Shown: positions 25,808-35,303, counted from the first letter of the stretch. The stretch: 64,000 nucleotides of DNA from Flavobacterium sp. SH_e (GCF_025717045.1 NZ_JAOVZN010000006.1:36610-100609), one strand, 5' to 3'. The notes: generated by a model not told the origin, from the letters alone. Numbers and translations are program-made.

Positions 25808-26725
25808 TTATTCCAGAAAACGATACCTGTCATCTCTGTTGAAAGCATATTCTTTTCCGTTAAACTTGAGCTTTTCAAATTCTTTTTTCGTTTTCAGATC
25901 GCTTTTTTCTTGTACTCCATTTTCTGAATCATCTTCAACTGCTTCTTCATAAGAAAAGTTTTTGGTGATCATTAAATCAAAGTAACCATTTGTTTTTTCG
26001 TCAGAAAAACTCATTCCGGTTTCTAGAGTTTCGATCTGAAAAGTACCGCTCCCGTTAGAATCTCCATTCGTCAAGCGAATAGGATATTCGTATAATACTT
26101 TTCTGATTTCTTTATTAGCCAAAGTTACCAAAGTGAATTTTTGCTCCGAATACAACACAATTCTACTGCTTGCACTGGCTTCAGTGTAAAAAGCAACTGC
26201 AGGAGTTTTTCCGTTTAAAAAAACGAGATCTTTTAAAATATGAGATTTCGAAAATCGAATGGCTTCATTATCGTAATAACCTAAATTATCATCAAATTCT
26301 TCGGCAATTACACTTCCATTTTCCCGATTTACAAATAAATACTTACGCTGAAAATAATTGCCTAATTCTGCCTCATCATTCTTTATCGCTTTTTTATTAT
26401 GTTCGACAATTGTCAAGACAAAAAAAGCGGTTTTATCATCGTAGTTAATCGAACTCGTTTCGCTAATCTTGATAGCAGAATATTTGATTTTGAGATTTGT
26501 CGCGACTTTCGAAAGCAAGGGAAGATCCAATTCTGTTGAATCTTCAATTTCATCTGTGTTTTTAAAAATGAGTTTCTTAATCTCCTTTTTATTTAAATCT
26601 GAATCTATTTCAGTCTGAGAAAGTAGTTCTTGATTCTGAATTTGCGTTTCGTCTTTGATCTTATCACTTTTCCCGCAGGAAAGTAAAAGCACCAAAATTC
26701 CGTTTAAAAGGGCAGTTTTTTTCAT
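25808..26725 (-). CDS. Putative lipoprotein of unknown function
   Basis: Lipoprotein of 305 aa from ATG 26725 (MKKTALLNGILVLLLSCGKSDK, lipobox LLSC with Cys at residue 17); the upstream extension to 26791 is not signal-like. The mature part is soluble and mixed alpha/beta, with stretches such as YSAIKISETSSINYDDKTAFFV and a Glu/Asp-rich segment near the C-terminus (EEAVEDDSENG). No domain was recognised. It is separated from the DMP19-like gene upstream by 78 bp and may form a two-gene unit with it. The function is not known to me. Confidence 0.75.
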   Translation of the reverse strand: MKKTALLNGILVLLLSCGKSDKIKDETQIQNQELLSQTEIDSDLNKKEIKKLIFKNTDEIEDSTELDLPLLSKVATNLKIKYSAIKISETSSINYDDKTAFFVLTIVEHNKKAIKNDEAELGNYFQRKYLFVNRENGSVIAEEFDDNLGYYDNEAIRFSKSHILKDLVFLNGKTPAVAFYTEASASSRIVLYSEQKFTLVTLANKEIRKVLYEYPIRLTNGDSNGSGTFQIETLETGMSFSDEKTNGYFDLMITKNFSYEEAVEDDSENGVQEKSDLKTKKEFEKLKFNGKEYAFNRDDRYRFLE

Positions 26726-26803
26726 AGGTTTTGGTTTATTAGAAAATTTTAGGGCGTTCCAAATATATAATTTTCTTACAAACCATAACAAAAAAACAGA
26801 AAT

Positions 26804-27343
26804 TTAATCTCTCTTAATTTCGTGTCCAACAAACTCTTCCAGTGTTTTAAACATTTCTTCAACCGAAAGCACTTCTGTATCAGGATGCGATTTTAAAAAC
26901 GCCGCATTCAATTCGGCCAGATTTTCATCCAATTCAAAATAAGCGTTATTGTTTAGCAAATCCTTGAAAGCGTTTGGCGCATCGAATTTCTCTTTTAAAA
27001 ATTTTCCTAATTTGATATTGCTTTGCAAACGAAGTTTTCGGGATTGTTCTTTAAATAATTCTAAGTGTTTTTCGGCGCCAATTAAAGCCAAACCTTCTTC
27101 TATTAATTCATTCAATTCTTTATTCCATCCCGAATCATGAACGAATTTTGAAAAATTTCCCTCGGCATATTTAGACGCATAAAAATCCAGATAATAACTC
27201 ATTAAAGCATCTTCATGAATCAAATCGTCGTCTATTTTTTCTTCACGCATTAAATTGATTACCGAAATATTCGAATTTACAATATCTTGTGGATTTTCAC
27301 TTTTTGCTGCCGTTTCTGAAATAATGATTTTACCGAATTCCAT
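26804..27343 (-). CDS. DMP19/DUF4375-like protein
   Basis: Cytoplasmic acidic protein of 179 aa. The central region SYYLDFYASKYAEGNFSKFVHDSG and GLALIGAEKHLELFKE resembles the DMP19 family (a helical, DNA-mimic-named group of mostly unknown function), with the usual N/G-x-F-xx-F pattern. The C-terminal ELDENLAELNAAFLKSHPD suits that family too. The biochemical role is not established here. It precedes a lipoprotein gene on the same strand. The call rests on one motif region and is moderate. Confidence 0.6.
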   Translation of the reverse strand: MEFGKIIISETAAKSENPQDIVNSNISVINLMREEKIDDDLIHEDALMSYYLDFYASKYAEGNFSKFVHDSGWNKELNELIEEGLALIGAEKHLELFKEQSRKLRLQSNIKLGKFLKEKFDAPNAFKDLLNNNAYFELDENLAELNAAFLKSHPDTEVLSVEEMFKTLEEFVGHEIKRD

Positions 27344-27516
27344 TTACGTATATATTTAGAGGATTATTTTGCAAAGTTGAGGGAAATTTTTGAGATAACC
27401 TTTTTTAAATTTTACTCCAAATAAAAATAGCAATTAATTTTTGGATAAGTTTTTGTAGTTTAAAATTTTACCAAATTGAAATATTCCCATAATAATCCTT
27501 AAAATCAGCTAAAATC

Positions 27517-27921
27517 ATGGAAAACATCATTTACAAAAGTTTAATTTCATCTTTAGTCTTAACTAATATCTGGAGCATCATAACATTTTTCATTTATTAT
27601 TTTGAGAGCCCCGGATTATTTAGAGGATTTGATACATTTTCTTTTTTTCTAATGAGTTGCTGGATAACTGCTGGCATTGGAATTTTATCTATTACACTTT
27701 CATTCGTAAGAATTTGGAAATCAAACCAAAAAAAAATTTTTCTTCTTTCAATAAATGGTTTCCTTAATTTGTTTTTTTCAATACTTCTTATTCTAACAGC
27801 TTTTTTGGGGATTATAAATTTCGATTACTGTATTATTAACTTATACTTAATCTGTAATTTTCTTATTCCAATTATAATTCTCCTTATTATCAAAAAGAAA
27901 TTAGAACGAAATGGAAATTAA
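27517..27921 (+). CDS. Small four-helix membrane protein, unknown
   Basis: Protein of 134 aa with four hydrophobic helices (about residues 8-30, 40-65, 74-95 and 100-127) and a short basic C-terminus (KKKLERNGN). No domain is recognised and no partner gene is evident. Codon use resembles its neighbours but is very AT-rich. It lies between the DMP19-like gene (opposite strand) and a PrcB-like lipoprotein. The clear ATG and membrane pattern make it likely to be real. Confidence 0.65.
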   Translation: MENIIYKSLISSLVLTNIWSIITFFIYYFESPGLFRGFDTFSFFLMSCWITAGIGILSITLSFVRIWKSNQKKIFLLSINGFLNLFFSILLILTAFLGIINFDYCIINLYLICNFLIPIIILLIIKKKLERNGN

Positions 27922-28134
27922 ACAATGTAAATCTTTGACAAATTTTAAAAACTTTTCTAGTATTATGATTGTTTTTCATTTTTCTTAAACAACACACAAT
28001 TTTTAATCAAAACTTACGTTATGGTTAAATTAGTTTTAAAAAACCTAAACACTTTTTTACGCAACTATTTAAGAACAAATGCATCTATTATAGATAAAGC
28101 TTTATACTAAAGTTTCAAAACCAAAACCAAAACC
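27922..28134. other. Intergenic gap with only a tiny ORF
   Basis: A 213-bp AT-rich gap. It holds a 29-codon ATG frame at 28021-28110 that has no support. No hairpin terminator or clear promoter was seen. Confidence 0.4.
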
Positions 28135-28584
28135 ATGAAACAAATTATATTAATTGTTAGTATTCTGCTTGCATTAACTAGTTGCGAAAGTGAAGATTTA
28201 CCAAACTCTGATGTGCAATTTTCGTTAGTTGCAAAAGGAGATTCTTTTCCAAATGATCAAAGTCTTGCGCCAAGACATTTAATTATTAAAGACCAAAAAA
28301 ACTGGGATAAACTAGTTAAGGAAATGAATGCTTCAACTAATCTTTCCAAATATTTTAAAGAAAATACTATTGATTTTAGCAAATATCAAATCATTGCTGT
28401 TATAGACAAAACGCAAACCAGCGGCGGACATTCTATAGATATTGTTGAAATTAGTGAAAATCGAAATACCATAATTGTAAAAGTCGAAAAACTACAAAAC
28501 GGTAATAATACTTCCAAATTATCTAGACCTTACGATATTGTAAAAACAGACAAAACAGATAAAAAGGTTATTTTTGAACAGTAG
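28135..28584 (+). CDS. PrcB-like lipoprotein
   Basis: Lipoprotein of 149 aa with lipobox ALTSC (C18). The mature domain, with IIKDQKNWDKLVKEM, FSKYQIIAVIDKTQTSGGHSIDIVEI and RPYDIVKTDK, resembles the PrcB C-terminal domain found in a Treponema protease complex subunit and in many Bacteroidota lipoproteins. In those the SGG(Y/H)SI and PY.IVK motifs recur. No protease is nearby, so a protease-complex role is not supported. Its stop and the patatin gene stop (opposite strand) abut, making the two genes convergent with no gap. Confidence 0.7.
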   Translation: MKQIILIVSILLALTSCESEDLPNSDVQFSLVAKGDSFPNDQSLAPRHLIIKDQKNWDKLVKEMNASTNLSKYFKENTIDFSKYQIIAVIDKTQTSGGHSIDIVEISENRNTIIVKVEKLQNGNNTSKLSRPYDIVKTDKTDKKVIFEQ

Positions 28585-30138
28585 TTATCCTCTATTCTCA
28601 ACCAATAACTCTTTCAATTCATTCGTTTTTAAATAAGTTGCAAAACGTCCAGCCAAGAGTAGCATTTCTTTTTCTTCAGGTGTTATTTTTAGCTTGGTTT
28701 CTACATGAGACGAATATTCATATAACATCAAAAGTTCGGCAGCGCCAAAATCTTTAAACTTTTCTTTGTCTAAACTGGCAAGTTGCAACTCTCCATTTTT
28801 GTCTTTTTTAAAACTGTCCGCTCCAAACTTTGCAATCAATTCTGTTCTAAAATCATCATGAAGTTTCAGCCAGCTTGCCGCTTCGTCATCTGTGTTTTTT
28901 AATTGCGTAACCAAATCTTCATATTTCTGATTTTTATTAAGTTTTGACAAATAATTCCGTAAAGTTGTAAAACCAATTATCTCATAATTTGAAGTTGGAA
29001 TTTTATATCTCTCAAGATCACTTTCTACATCTTTTTCAAAAGTAATATATCGCGTTTGAACCGTATATAATGAAGCCGTCTCTAACAAAGAAAGCAATCC
29101 GATTTTTCCATCATTTATAAAAGGAGCTTTTTTTCCTTGTCCCAAACAATCGATAAATAGCGCTTTTTTATTTTTGTCTTTGACTTTTGTATCATTATGA
29201 AGTAGTTCGATCAAGGTTTCGTAACCCATATTATCAGACGCACCTCCATCAATTACACATAAAATTTTATCTTGATTTTTGATTCCGAATTTAGTTTTTG
29301 GAAGAACACCAGGAAAAGCAGAACTTGCTGTAATAGCATAAGTCAAAGGAAAATCATAACCATTGTTAATATAATTTTCGTCAAGCGAAAGTGGCGCTTT
29401 ATTTGGAGCCAAAGACGAATTGATTTTCAGAGCCCGAATAATATGCGGCATAAACGGAAAACGTTCGCCGTTGTTATAAGCCGTTCCGTTGGCAACCAAA
29501 ATTGGCAATTGCGGATTCTGTTTACTGTCTTTCGGAATAAAGAAATCAGACAAAAGCATTTGTGTTTTAAACTTATTCTGATTCTCTGGATTAGCGCTGT
29601 CATATTGTAAAACCTCCAAATCTAAACGTTGTGCCATAGAGATTTTTTCTCCTTTTTCGTTTCTGCTATTATTCAAAAGCGAGAAAAGATTCGCCGATTT
29701 ACTGACATCCGATTTGAAGGCATCGGCTTTAGAAAAATAGAATTCGTTGAAGGTGCAATTGTCATATTGCAGTTTATTTTTCAAAATCGTCAAATAATAT
29801 CCCGCCGAATAACAGCCTCCTGAAACGGTAGAAAAATAATCAACTTCATTTAGAAAATTACGACTCGAATTGTCTTCCTGGATATCTTCTAAACCTAAAA
29901 GAACTCCCATACTAAAAAACTGCGCTCGCGATCCTCCGCCAGAAATACCAACTCCTAAAGCAATATTCGGATTCTGGAGTCGGTTATCGCGATCCTGAAC
30001 CGATTTATATTCATTTAATGCCACTTCAGGAATTGAATTATAATTGATTTCTGAAAAGAGATTTATCTTGTTTTGAGCGATTCCTTTATTCATCAAAACA
30101 AGAAAAAAGAATATCGTAGAAAGTCTTTTAAATAGCAT
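28585..30138 (-). CDS. Patatin-like phospholipase
   Basis: Exported lipase-fold protein of 517 aa with a signal peptide (1-22). The glycine-rich oxyanion loop GGGSRA (67-72), nucleophile S106 in STVSGGCY and the catalytic Asp in VIDGGASDN match the patatin/cPLA2 Ser-Asp dyad. The nucleophile elbow is V-S-G-G rather than G-x-S-x-G, a variant seen in larger bacterial patatins. It would hydrolyse phospholipid acyl esters in the envelope or outside the cell. The C-terminal third (about 380-517) is helical and has no known domain. Convergent with the PrcB-like gene. Confidence 0.85.
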   Translation of the reverse strand: MLFKRLSTIFFFLVLMNKGIAQNKINLFSEINYNSIPEVALNEYKSVQDRDNRLQNPNIALGVGISGGGSRAQFFSMGVLLGLEDIQEDNSSRNFLNEVDYFSTVSGGCYSAGYYLTILKNKLQYDNCTFNEFYFSKADAFKSDVSKSANLFSLLNNSRNEKGEKISMAQRLDLEVLQYDSANPENQNKFKTQMLLSDFFIPKDSKQNPQLPILVANGTAYNNGERFPFMPHIIRALKINSSLAPNKAPLSLDENYINNGYDFPLTYAITASSAFPGVLPKTKFGIKNQDKILCVIDGGASDNMGYETLIELLHNDTKVKDKNKKALFIDCLGQGKKAPFINDGKIGLLSLLETASLYTVQTRYITFEKDVESDLERYKIPTSNYEIIGFTTLRNYLSKLNKNQKYEDLVTQLKNTDDEAASWLKLHDDFRTELIAKFGADSFKKDKNGELQLASLDKEKFKDFGAAELLMLYEYSSHVETKLKITPEEKEMLLLAGRFATYLKTNELKELLVENRG

Positions 30139-30366
30139 AAACCCAAAAATTATTTAAAGCATTTAAAATTAATTGAAATAATTCAAAATGAAATCTTTGT
30201 CTATTGATTTTTAACTTTTTCTGATTTTAATTTTTGATTTGAAAACAAACTTTTAATCAAAAAGTAATATTAAAATAACCGTGAAATGTAAAACCTATAA
30301 ATGAAATACAAGAATAAAGCGTAATTTTATTCCATCTAGAATTGGCTCGGCTACAAAATAGAAGAT

Positions 30367-31269
30367 ATGAAGGAAAGAAAAGCATTAGAATATTACGTTT
30401 TAGACGTATTCTCAAACGAGAGCTACAAAGGAAATCCACTTTCTGTAGTTTTTACAGATGGAAATCTAAAACTAGAAACCTATCAGGATATTTCTAGAGA
30501 ATTTCGTTATTCTGAAACCTCATTTGTCTATTATTCTACAAGAGAAAAAGCACTTGTAGTTCGTTCGTTTACTCCAACTGGAATTGAAATAGATGGCGCA
30601 GGCCATAATTTATTAGGTGCAGTTTGTGGCGCCCTGCTAAAAGGCATTCCTATTTTTGATGAACAAAATGAAAGTGAGCCTTTTGTAATTATGAAACATT
30701 CAGCAATTCCAGTAACGGTAAGTTTTGATTCTGATACTTTTTCGCCAATGGTTCAAATGCATCAAAAATCGGCGGTCATTAAACAAGAGATCCCAACGTA
30801 TAAAATTGCAGTTGCTTTGGGCTTAAAGATTGAAGATTTGGATGTAAATGCTTTTGTGCCAACAATCGTTAAAACAGAGGTTGCACATACAATGGTTCCT
30901 ATAAAAAATAGTCAGATACTTAACAGCTTTATTCCTGACAACCAGCTTTTAATTGAAATCTCAAAAGAATATGATTTTGAAGGGTTTTATTGTTTCACTC
31001 CAGCTGAAGAAGGTCTAGACCACATAGTAGAAACAAGATTTTTTAATCCCATAATCGGAATAAACGAAGATCCCGCAACAGGAACCGCCGCAGGTCCGTT
31101 AATTGGTTTTTTAACGCAAAAGAAATTCACTAAATCTGAAAAAGAATATAAAATTCTTCAAGGCGTAAAATTAAAACAGTCCTCAATGATTGAAGTTATG
31201 AATCGTGAAGAAGATATTTTGGTGGGCGGTTCTTCAATTATAACTATGAAAGGAGAACTTTATATATAA
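30367..31269 (+). CDS. PhzF-family isomerase-like protein
   Basis: Cytoplasmic protein of 300 aa with the duplicated diaminopimelate epimerase-like fold of PhzF. The N-terminal VLDVFSNESYKGNPLSVVF, the conserved glutamate in RYSETSFV (the PhzF acid/base residue) and DPATGTAAGPLIGFL are present. The usual GHPTLG loop reads GAGHNLLGA. No phenazine genes are nearby, so it is one of the widespread PhzF homologues of unknown substrate. It is monocistronic or followed by DUF4304 after 64 bp with a separate promoter. Confidence 0.88.
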   Translation: MKERKALEYYVLDVFSNESYKGNPLSVVFTDGNLKLETYQDISREFRYSETSFVYYSTREKALVVRSFTPTGIEIDGAGHNLLGAVCGALLKGIPIFDEQNESEPFVIMKHSAIPVTVSFDSDTFSPMVQMHQKSAVIKQEIPTYKIAVALGLKIEDLDVNAFVPTIVKTEVAHTMVPIKNSQILNSFIPDNQLLIEISKEYDFEGFYCFTPAEEGLDHIVETRFFNPIIGINEDPATGTAAGPLIGFLTQKKFTKSEKEYKILQGVKLKQSSMIEVMNREEDILVGGSSIITMKGELYI

Positions 31270-31302
31270 TTATTTAAAAAACACTAAACGTAATCTTTTT
31301 AC

Positions 31303-31310
31303 TACTTTTG
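31303..31310 (+). promoter_or_regulatory. -7 element of the DUF4304 gene
   Basis: TACTTTTG, 23 bp ahead of ATG 31334, implying a very short leader. No TTG at -33. Confidence 0.45.
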
Positions 31311-31333
31311 TATTTTTTAGAATATTTTATATC

Positions 31334-31966
31334 ATGAATCCGAAAGATCTCATAACTACAAGTATCGAAAAAACTTTACTCGAGCCTTTAACTCAAATTG
31401 GATTTACTTTTTCAAAAAGTACTTTAACTTTTAAAAGAAAGGTTGATGAATTTGTCCAAACGATTCATTTTCAGTCAAACAGACATAACCAAGAAAATGT
31501 GTCTGCAGAGTTTTGGATCTTTTTTGGAGTTTCGTCGAAGAAATATTTAAAATGGCATCTAAATGAATTTGGAGAAAATGCTATAAATGACAGTTTAGGA
31601 GGAGCAATGAATTGGAATATTAAAGGTTGGGAATTTCCAGTCATCAACAGTAAAAAAGAATCTCATTTTCAAATCATAAATGAAAAAGAAAGAGAGAATG
31701 TACTTCAAACACTAAAGAATAATGTTTTAAATATAGGAGTTCCATTTTTAGATAATCTCTCAAATTGGGAAAATGCTGCAAATAAATTGGTTGAAGAAAA
31801 ATGGTTTCATTACAAAGCTTGTGATTTTTTTCTGATTGCTAGAAATAATGAAAAAGCATTTTCGTTATTACAAGAAGGAATTGATTATTGGAATAAAAAT
31901 CCTAAAGCATCTTTTCCAGACCATAAAGAGAAAATTCAAATTCGATTAGACAAGTATTTTGGATAA
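31334..31966 (+). CDS. DUF4304 domain protein
   Basis: Cytoplasmic protein of 210 aa. The N-terminal half fits DUF4304: LEPLTQIGFTFSKSTLTFKRK, then VQTIHFQSNRHN and AEFWIFFGVSSKKY. Members are frequent near Rhs and toxin-immunity loci, but no toxin gene is adjacent here, so the role stays unknown. It has its own promoter and is closed by a bidirectional hairpin. Confidence 0.75.
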   Translation: MNPKDLITTSIEKTLLEPLTQIGFTFSKSTLTFKRKVDEFVQTIHFQSNRHNQENVSAEFWIFFGVSSKKYLKWHLNEFGENAINDSLGGAMNWNIKGWEFPVINSKKESHFQIINEKERENVLQTLKNNVLNIGVPFLDNLSNWENAANKLVEEKWFHYKACDFFLIARNNEKAFSLLQEGIDYWNKNPKASFPDHKEKIQIRLDKYFG

Positions 31967-31979
31967 TTACCTAATTAAA

Positions 31980-32007
31980 AAAGCTGCATCTAAAAAAGTG
32001 CAGCTTT
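31980..32007. terminator. Bidirectional terminator
   Basis: A 9-bp perfect stem (aaagctgca at 31980-31988, complement at 31999-32007) with a 10-nt loop, between the convergent DUF4304 and DinB-fold genes. Confidence 0.7.
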
Positions 32008-32014
32008 CTTTGTT

Positions 32015-33145
32015 TTATTTCTTAATTTCCTGTGGTAACGTTTTTTTCTGTTCTGGCGGAATTCGCTTTTTCAGAAACAAAATCTGACCTAAATGACTCG
32101 ATTGATGTTCCATAACATGAAACCAGCAATATTGGTTTGTCCAATCGTATCTTGTTTGCACTTCTGCAAACCAAGCATCGTCTCTTTTCTTTAATTCTTC
32201 AATTGTTTTTGCTCTTACTTCATTGTAGATATCCAAATAATATTGAATATCGTGACCTTTAAATTCATCTCTCCCACCTTGATCCAAATCTAAAGCATTT
32301 CCCCACTTTTTCTTTTCTTCTTCATTAAAATCTCTATTTTCAAAAGTAAAGACCTGATAATATTTTTCGGCTGCAGCCAAATGCATTACCAAAGCCCCAA
32401 TTCGGTTTGCTTCTGCATCATGAAGATAATCAATTTCATATTGGCTCATGTTTTTTACTGTTCTCTCAACACGAGCTTTTAAATCTTCAAGCATAGAAAT
32501 CATATCTGCAATTTTTGGAGATGCTCCTTCAACATTTCCAATTTTAGCTTCTAATCTTGGTTTTATACCTTTTCCTTCTATAAGCAAACTGTTTTTTCCA
32601 TCAACACTAGATTTGTCCGAAGTAATTTTATATTCTTTTACTTTAACAATAGCATCGTTACTTATTCCTTGAATCCATTTAGGAATATCTCCATTACTTA
32701 TCGGACTTTCAAAACTTGAATTTAAAACAGTCACAGGTTCGTAAACCCCTTTATCATTTTCAATAAAAAGTTCAAATTTGTCAAAGTAAAACTTCCCGTC
32801 AAATAGACATAAACCTCCAAAACTTAATGATTTACTATTCTTATCGACAGTTCCTTCAACAGTGTATGAATTCCATTCTTTAGATTTTATCGGTCTGTCT
32901 CTCATATTATCAAAAAAACCATCTTCATCGTTTTTGGTGTCAACACGAGCCCAAACTCCCGCCCATGATTTTGGTTCTGTAGTTTCGACTTTTACATAAG
33001 CAGTTACTTTAAATTTTTTCTTTACAGAAGTCTGAATAGCAATGGTCTGGCTTATAGATGTCCAATCTGTAGAAACTGTTTTTACCGTTTGAGCCTGACT
33101 CATACTAAAAAATAAAAACAGCAGTGGTATTATTAGTTTTTTCAT
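32015..33145 (-). CDS. Exported protein with DinB-like domain
   Basis: Protein of 376 aa with a signal peptide (1-18). The N-terminal half (about 20-160) looks like a beta-sandwich domain (WAGVWARVDTKNDEDGFF, SFGGLCLFDGKFYFDKFELF). The C-terminal half (about 215-375) has the DinB/YfiT four-helix bundle, with putative metal-binding His in MHLAAAEKYYQV and FHVMEHQSSHLGQILFLK. DinB-fold enzymes are often metal-dependent thiol transferases. A secreted version fused to a sandwich domain is less common. Function unknown. Confidence 0.75.
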   Translation of the reverse strand: MKKLIIPLLFLFFSMSQAQTVKTVSTDWTSISQTIAIQTSVKKKFKVTAYVKVETTEPKSWAGVWARVDTKNDEDGFFDNMRDRPIKSKEWNSYTVEGTVDKNSKSLSFGGLCLFDGKFYFDKFELFIENDKGVYEPVTVLNSSFESPISNGDIPKWIQGISNDAIVKVKEYKITSDKSSVDGKNSLLIEGKGIKPRLEAKIGNVEGASPKIADMISMLEDLKARVERTVKNMSQYEIDYLHDAEANRIGALVMHLAAAEKYYQVFTFENRDFNEEEKKKWGNALDLDQGGRDEFKGHDIQYYLDIYNEVRAKTIEELKKRDDAWFAEVQTRYDWTNQYCWFHVMEHQSSHLGQILFLKKRIPPEQKKTLPQEIKK

Positions 33146-33226
33146 TTTTGGAAAATTAATGTTGCTGTAAATGTAATATTGTTTTCCTAAGTAATAACTT
33201 ACTTTTCAAAAAAAAACTTCATAAAA

Positions 33227-33252
33227 AAACCGCATCAGGCAGGATGCGGTTT
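33227..33252 (-). terminator. Terminator of the CDGSH gene
   Basis: A 10-bp perfect stem (aaaccgcatc at 33227-33236, complement at 33243-33252) with a 6-nt loop and A/T flanks, 27 bp past the stop. Confidence 0.75.
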
Positions 33253-33278
33253 AAAATATTTAAAACTAGAAAAACTTC

Positions 33279-33506
33279 TTAGTTCGTTTTCATTGGCGGT
33301 AAATCAAATGCCTTTGAATCGTGTTCGAAGCTGTTTCGGTGTGCTCCATCGCAAAATGGTTTGTTTGCAGAATGTCCACAACGGCAAAGACCTAATGCAG
33401 TTCTTCCTTGTAAGCCGTAAAGTGTTCCTTCTGGATCCATAATTTCGAAATCTCCTTCGATTTTAATTGAACCATTTTTATTGATGATTAATTTAGCCTT
33501 GCTCAT
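33279..33506 (-). CDS. CDGSH iron-sulfur domain protein
   Basis: Small protein of 75 aa from ATG 33506. The signature LCRCGHSANKPFCDGAH supplies three Cys and one His to a [2Fe-2S] cluster, with Ala in place of the Ser of CDGSH. The longer frame to 33530 adds eight non-conserved residues. Such proteins are redox or cluster-transfer factors; the physiological partner is unknown. It is a single-gene unit with a hairpin terminator downstream and an inverted repeat upstream (33640-33742). Confidence 0.9.
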   Translation of the reverse strand: MSKAKLIINKNGSIKIEGDFEIMDPEGTLYGLQGRTALGLCRCGHSANKPFCDGAHRNSFEHDSKAFDLPPMKTN

Positions 33507-33639
33507 AAATTTTGTTTTTTTCGACTGCAAAGATTGCGAAATATATTCTCATTTATAAGCGCGAAACGTAGTTTAAACTGGTTCTATTTTATGTGGGTTT
33601 TGCTACGAAGACGGGAAGGCACAAAGTTTTATCCCAATC

Positions 33640-33742
33640 TTGTCATCCTGAGGAACGAAGGATCTCATGCGTAACTCCGCAAAGAATATTCACCAATCTT
33701 TGTCGAATTTCTAGTGTAATCCTTCGTTCCTCAGGATGACAA
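33640..33742. repeat. 24-bp perfect inverted repeat around 55 bp
   Basis: The left arm 33640-33663 begins ttgtcatcctgagg; the right arm 33719-33742 is its exact reverse complement. The core gtcatcctgaggaacgaagg is of the kind found in many copies in Bacteroidota genomes, so this is probably a REP/MITE-like intergenic element. No ORF lies inside. Confidence 0.8.
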
Positions 33743-33751
33743 ACTACACTA

Positions 33752-35254
33752 TTATTCTAATGTCTTGTAAACAAAATTCTTAAACTTCACACTTCCTTTT
33801 CCGATGGAACAAAGACCAATTCTTAATCCTAAAAATCCGCTTAAGACATTATGATTATATCCTGAAACTTCAACTGAATTTTCGATTTTCTTCCAATCTT
33901 TTCCATCAATGCTGTAAAACATATCAACTGTATTCTTGATGTTTTTTAGTTTAAGAAAGACTTTTCGCGTATGGGTGTTTTTCTCTGTTGGAAACTGCCA
34001 ACCTCTTAAATTCGCTAAGATATTATTTTGATCGGCTAATATTCCAGAGTAATATTTATTATCGTAAAAAAGCGTTAATCCGCCAACTGCATTGCCTTCG
34101 ATTTCCATTTCAACTTCGGCCGAATAAGAATGTCCGCCCGGAACAATTACAAGAGGGGAACTGTTTCCTACTCCATCGCCTTTTCCTTCAATAGTCAAAG
34201 TGTTATTAGCAACTTTAAATCTTGAAGCTTCTACTCCGCTATAAAATTTCCATTGCGGTTTAAGAGCCGAACCTTCAAAATTATCACTCAATGAAAATTC
34301 AGGAAGCGTTTTGCCTTCTGGTTTTTCAATTGGTTTATCGGTCTCGATATTATCTGGAATTTTATACCAGCCATCTTTTGTCCATTCTACTGGCTGAAGT
34401 AACGTTTGACGTCCTAAGTTGTAATAATCTTTTTCGTAACCGTGAAAAATCATCCACCATTTTCCGTTGGCATCTTCAAAAATAGTACTGTGTCCTTTTG
34501 ACCACCAAGTTTCAGAACTGCTGTTGGTTCTCACAATCGGATTATGAGGCGAGTTTTCCCAAGGTCCAAAAGGCGATTTTGATCTTGCCGAAATAACCAT
34601 ATGACTTGTCGCTGGGCCAGCTGTTCCGCCTTCGGCAACGGTTAAATAATAATATTCTCCTTTTTTGAAAAGTTTTGGCCCTTCCATACAAAAACATTCA
34701 ATGCTCCATTCGCGCGGAATTTTCCAGCCATCGTAAACATGTTTCAATTCGCTTGTTACCGAAAGTCCATCTTTTGATAAAGCCACATACCCTCCGTTAC
34801 TAAAATATAAAAATCGATTTCCTTTATCATCAGTAACATGTCCAGGATCGATATTCCCAATTTTCAAATCTACAGGTTCACTCCAAGGACCATTTATAGA
34901 ATCGGCAGTTACTACAAAATTGGTATTATTCGCAGGAAAATAGATATAATATTTGTTGTTGTATTTAATTAAATCTGGCGCCCAAACCGCTCCAACATAT
35001 TTATGAAGCGCATTGGCTACTGGTTCCCAATTCATCAAATCGGTCGAATGCCAGATTAAAAGTCCAGGATAATAATCGAAAGAAGAATGCACAATATAAT
35101 AATCTTTTCCGTCGCGCAATAAACTCGGATCAGGATAATCTCCCGCAAAAATTGGGTTTGAATATTGGTTTTGTTTTAAAATTTTTTCCGGTTGTGACTG
35201 AGAATAACCGCAATAAGTAAATAATACTAAAATGGTTAGATATATTTTATTCAT
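33752..35254 (-). CDS. Glycoside hydrolase family 43 protein
   Basis: Secreted protein of 500 aa from ATG 35254, giving a signal peptide (MNKIYLTILVLFTYCGYS). The GH43 five-bladed propeller has the catalytic-base region FAGDYPDPSLLRDG, then VWAPDLIKY and the general-acid region CMEGPKLFKKGEYYYL. The C-terminal 180 residues form a sandwich domain of the GH43 C2 type (SLSDNFEGSALKPQWKFY onward). Likely substrate: xylo- or arabino-oligosaccharides. No SusCD pair or other glycosidase is nearby, so it is not part of a polysaccharide utilisation locus in this window. Confidence 0.9.
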   Translation of the reverse strand: MNKIYLTILVLFTYCGYSQSQPEKILKQNQYSNPIFAGDYPDPSLLRDGKDYYIVHSSFDYYPGLLIWHSTDLMNWEPVANALHKYVGAVWAPDLIKYNNKYYIYFPANNTNFVVTADSINGPWSEPVDLKIGNIDPGHVTDDKGNRFLYFSNGGYVALSKDGLSVTSELKHVYDGWKIPREWSIECFCMEGPKLFKKGEYYYLTVAEGGTAGPATSHMVISARSKSPFGPWENSPHNPIVRTNSSSETWWSKGHSTIFEDANGKWWMIFHGYEKDYYNLGRQTLLQPVEWTKDGWYKIPDNIETDKPIEKPEGKTLPEFSLSDNFEGSALKPQWKFYSGVEASRFKVANNTLTIEGKGDGVGNSSPLVIVPGGHSYSAEVEMEIEGNAVGGLTLFYDNKYYSGILADQNNILANLRGWQFPTEKNTHTRKVFLKLKNIKNTVDMFYSIDGKDWKKIENSVEVSGYNHNVLSGFLGLRIGLCSIGKGSVKFKNFVYKTLE

Positions 35255-35303
35255 GTTTTTGATATTTTTTTCAAATATAGTCAAAAAGACCATAAGTAAA
35301 ATA

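Noticed and set aside
28021..28110. A 29-codon frame with ATG start ahead of the PrcB-like gene
   Set aside because: No ribosome site, no promoter box and no recognisable pattern; the length is expected by chance in AT-rich DNA.
33752..35254. Polysaccharide utilisation locus around the GH43 gene
   Set aside because: No SusC/SusD pair, regulator or further glycosidase is nearby.
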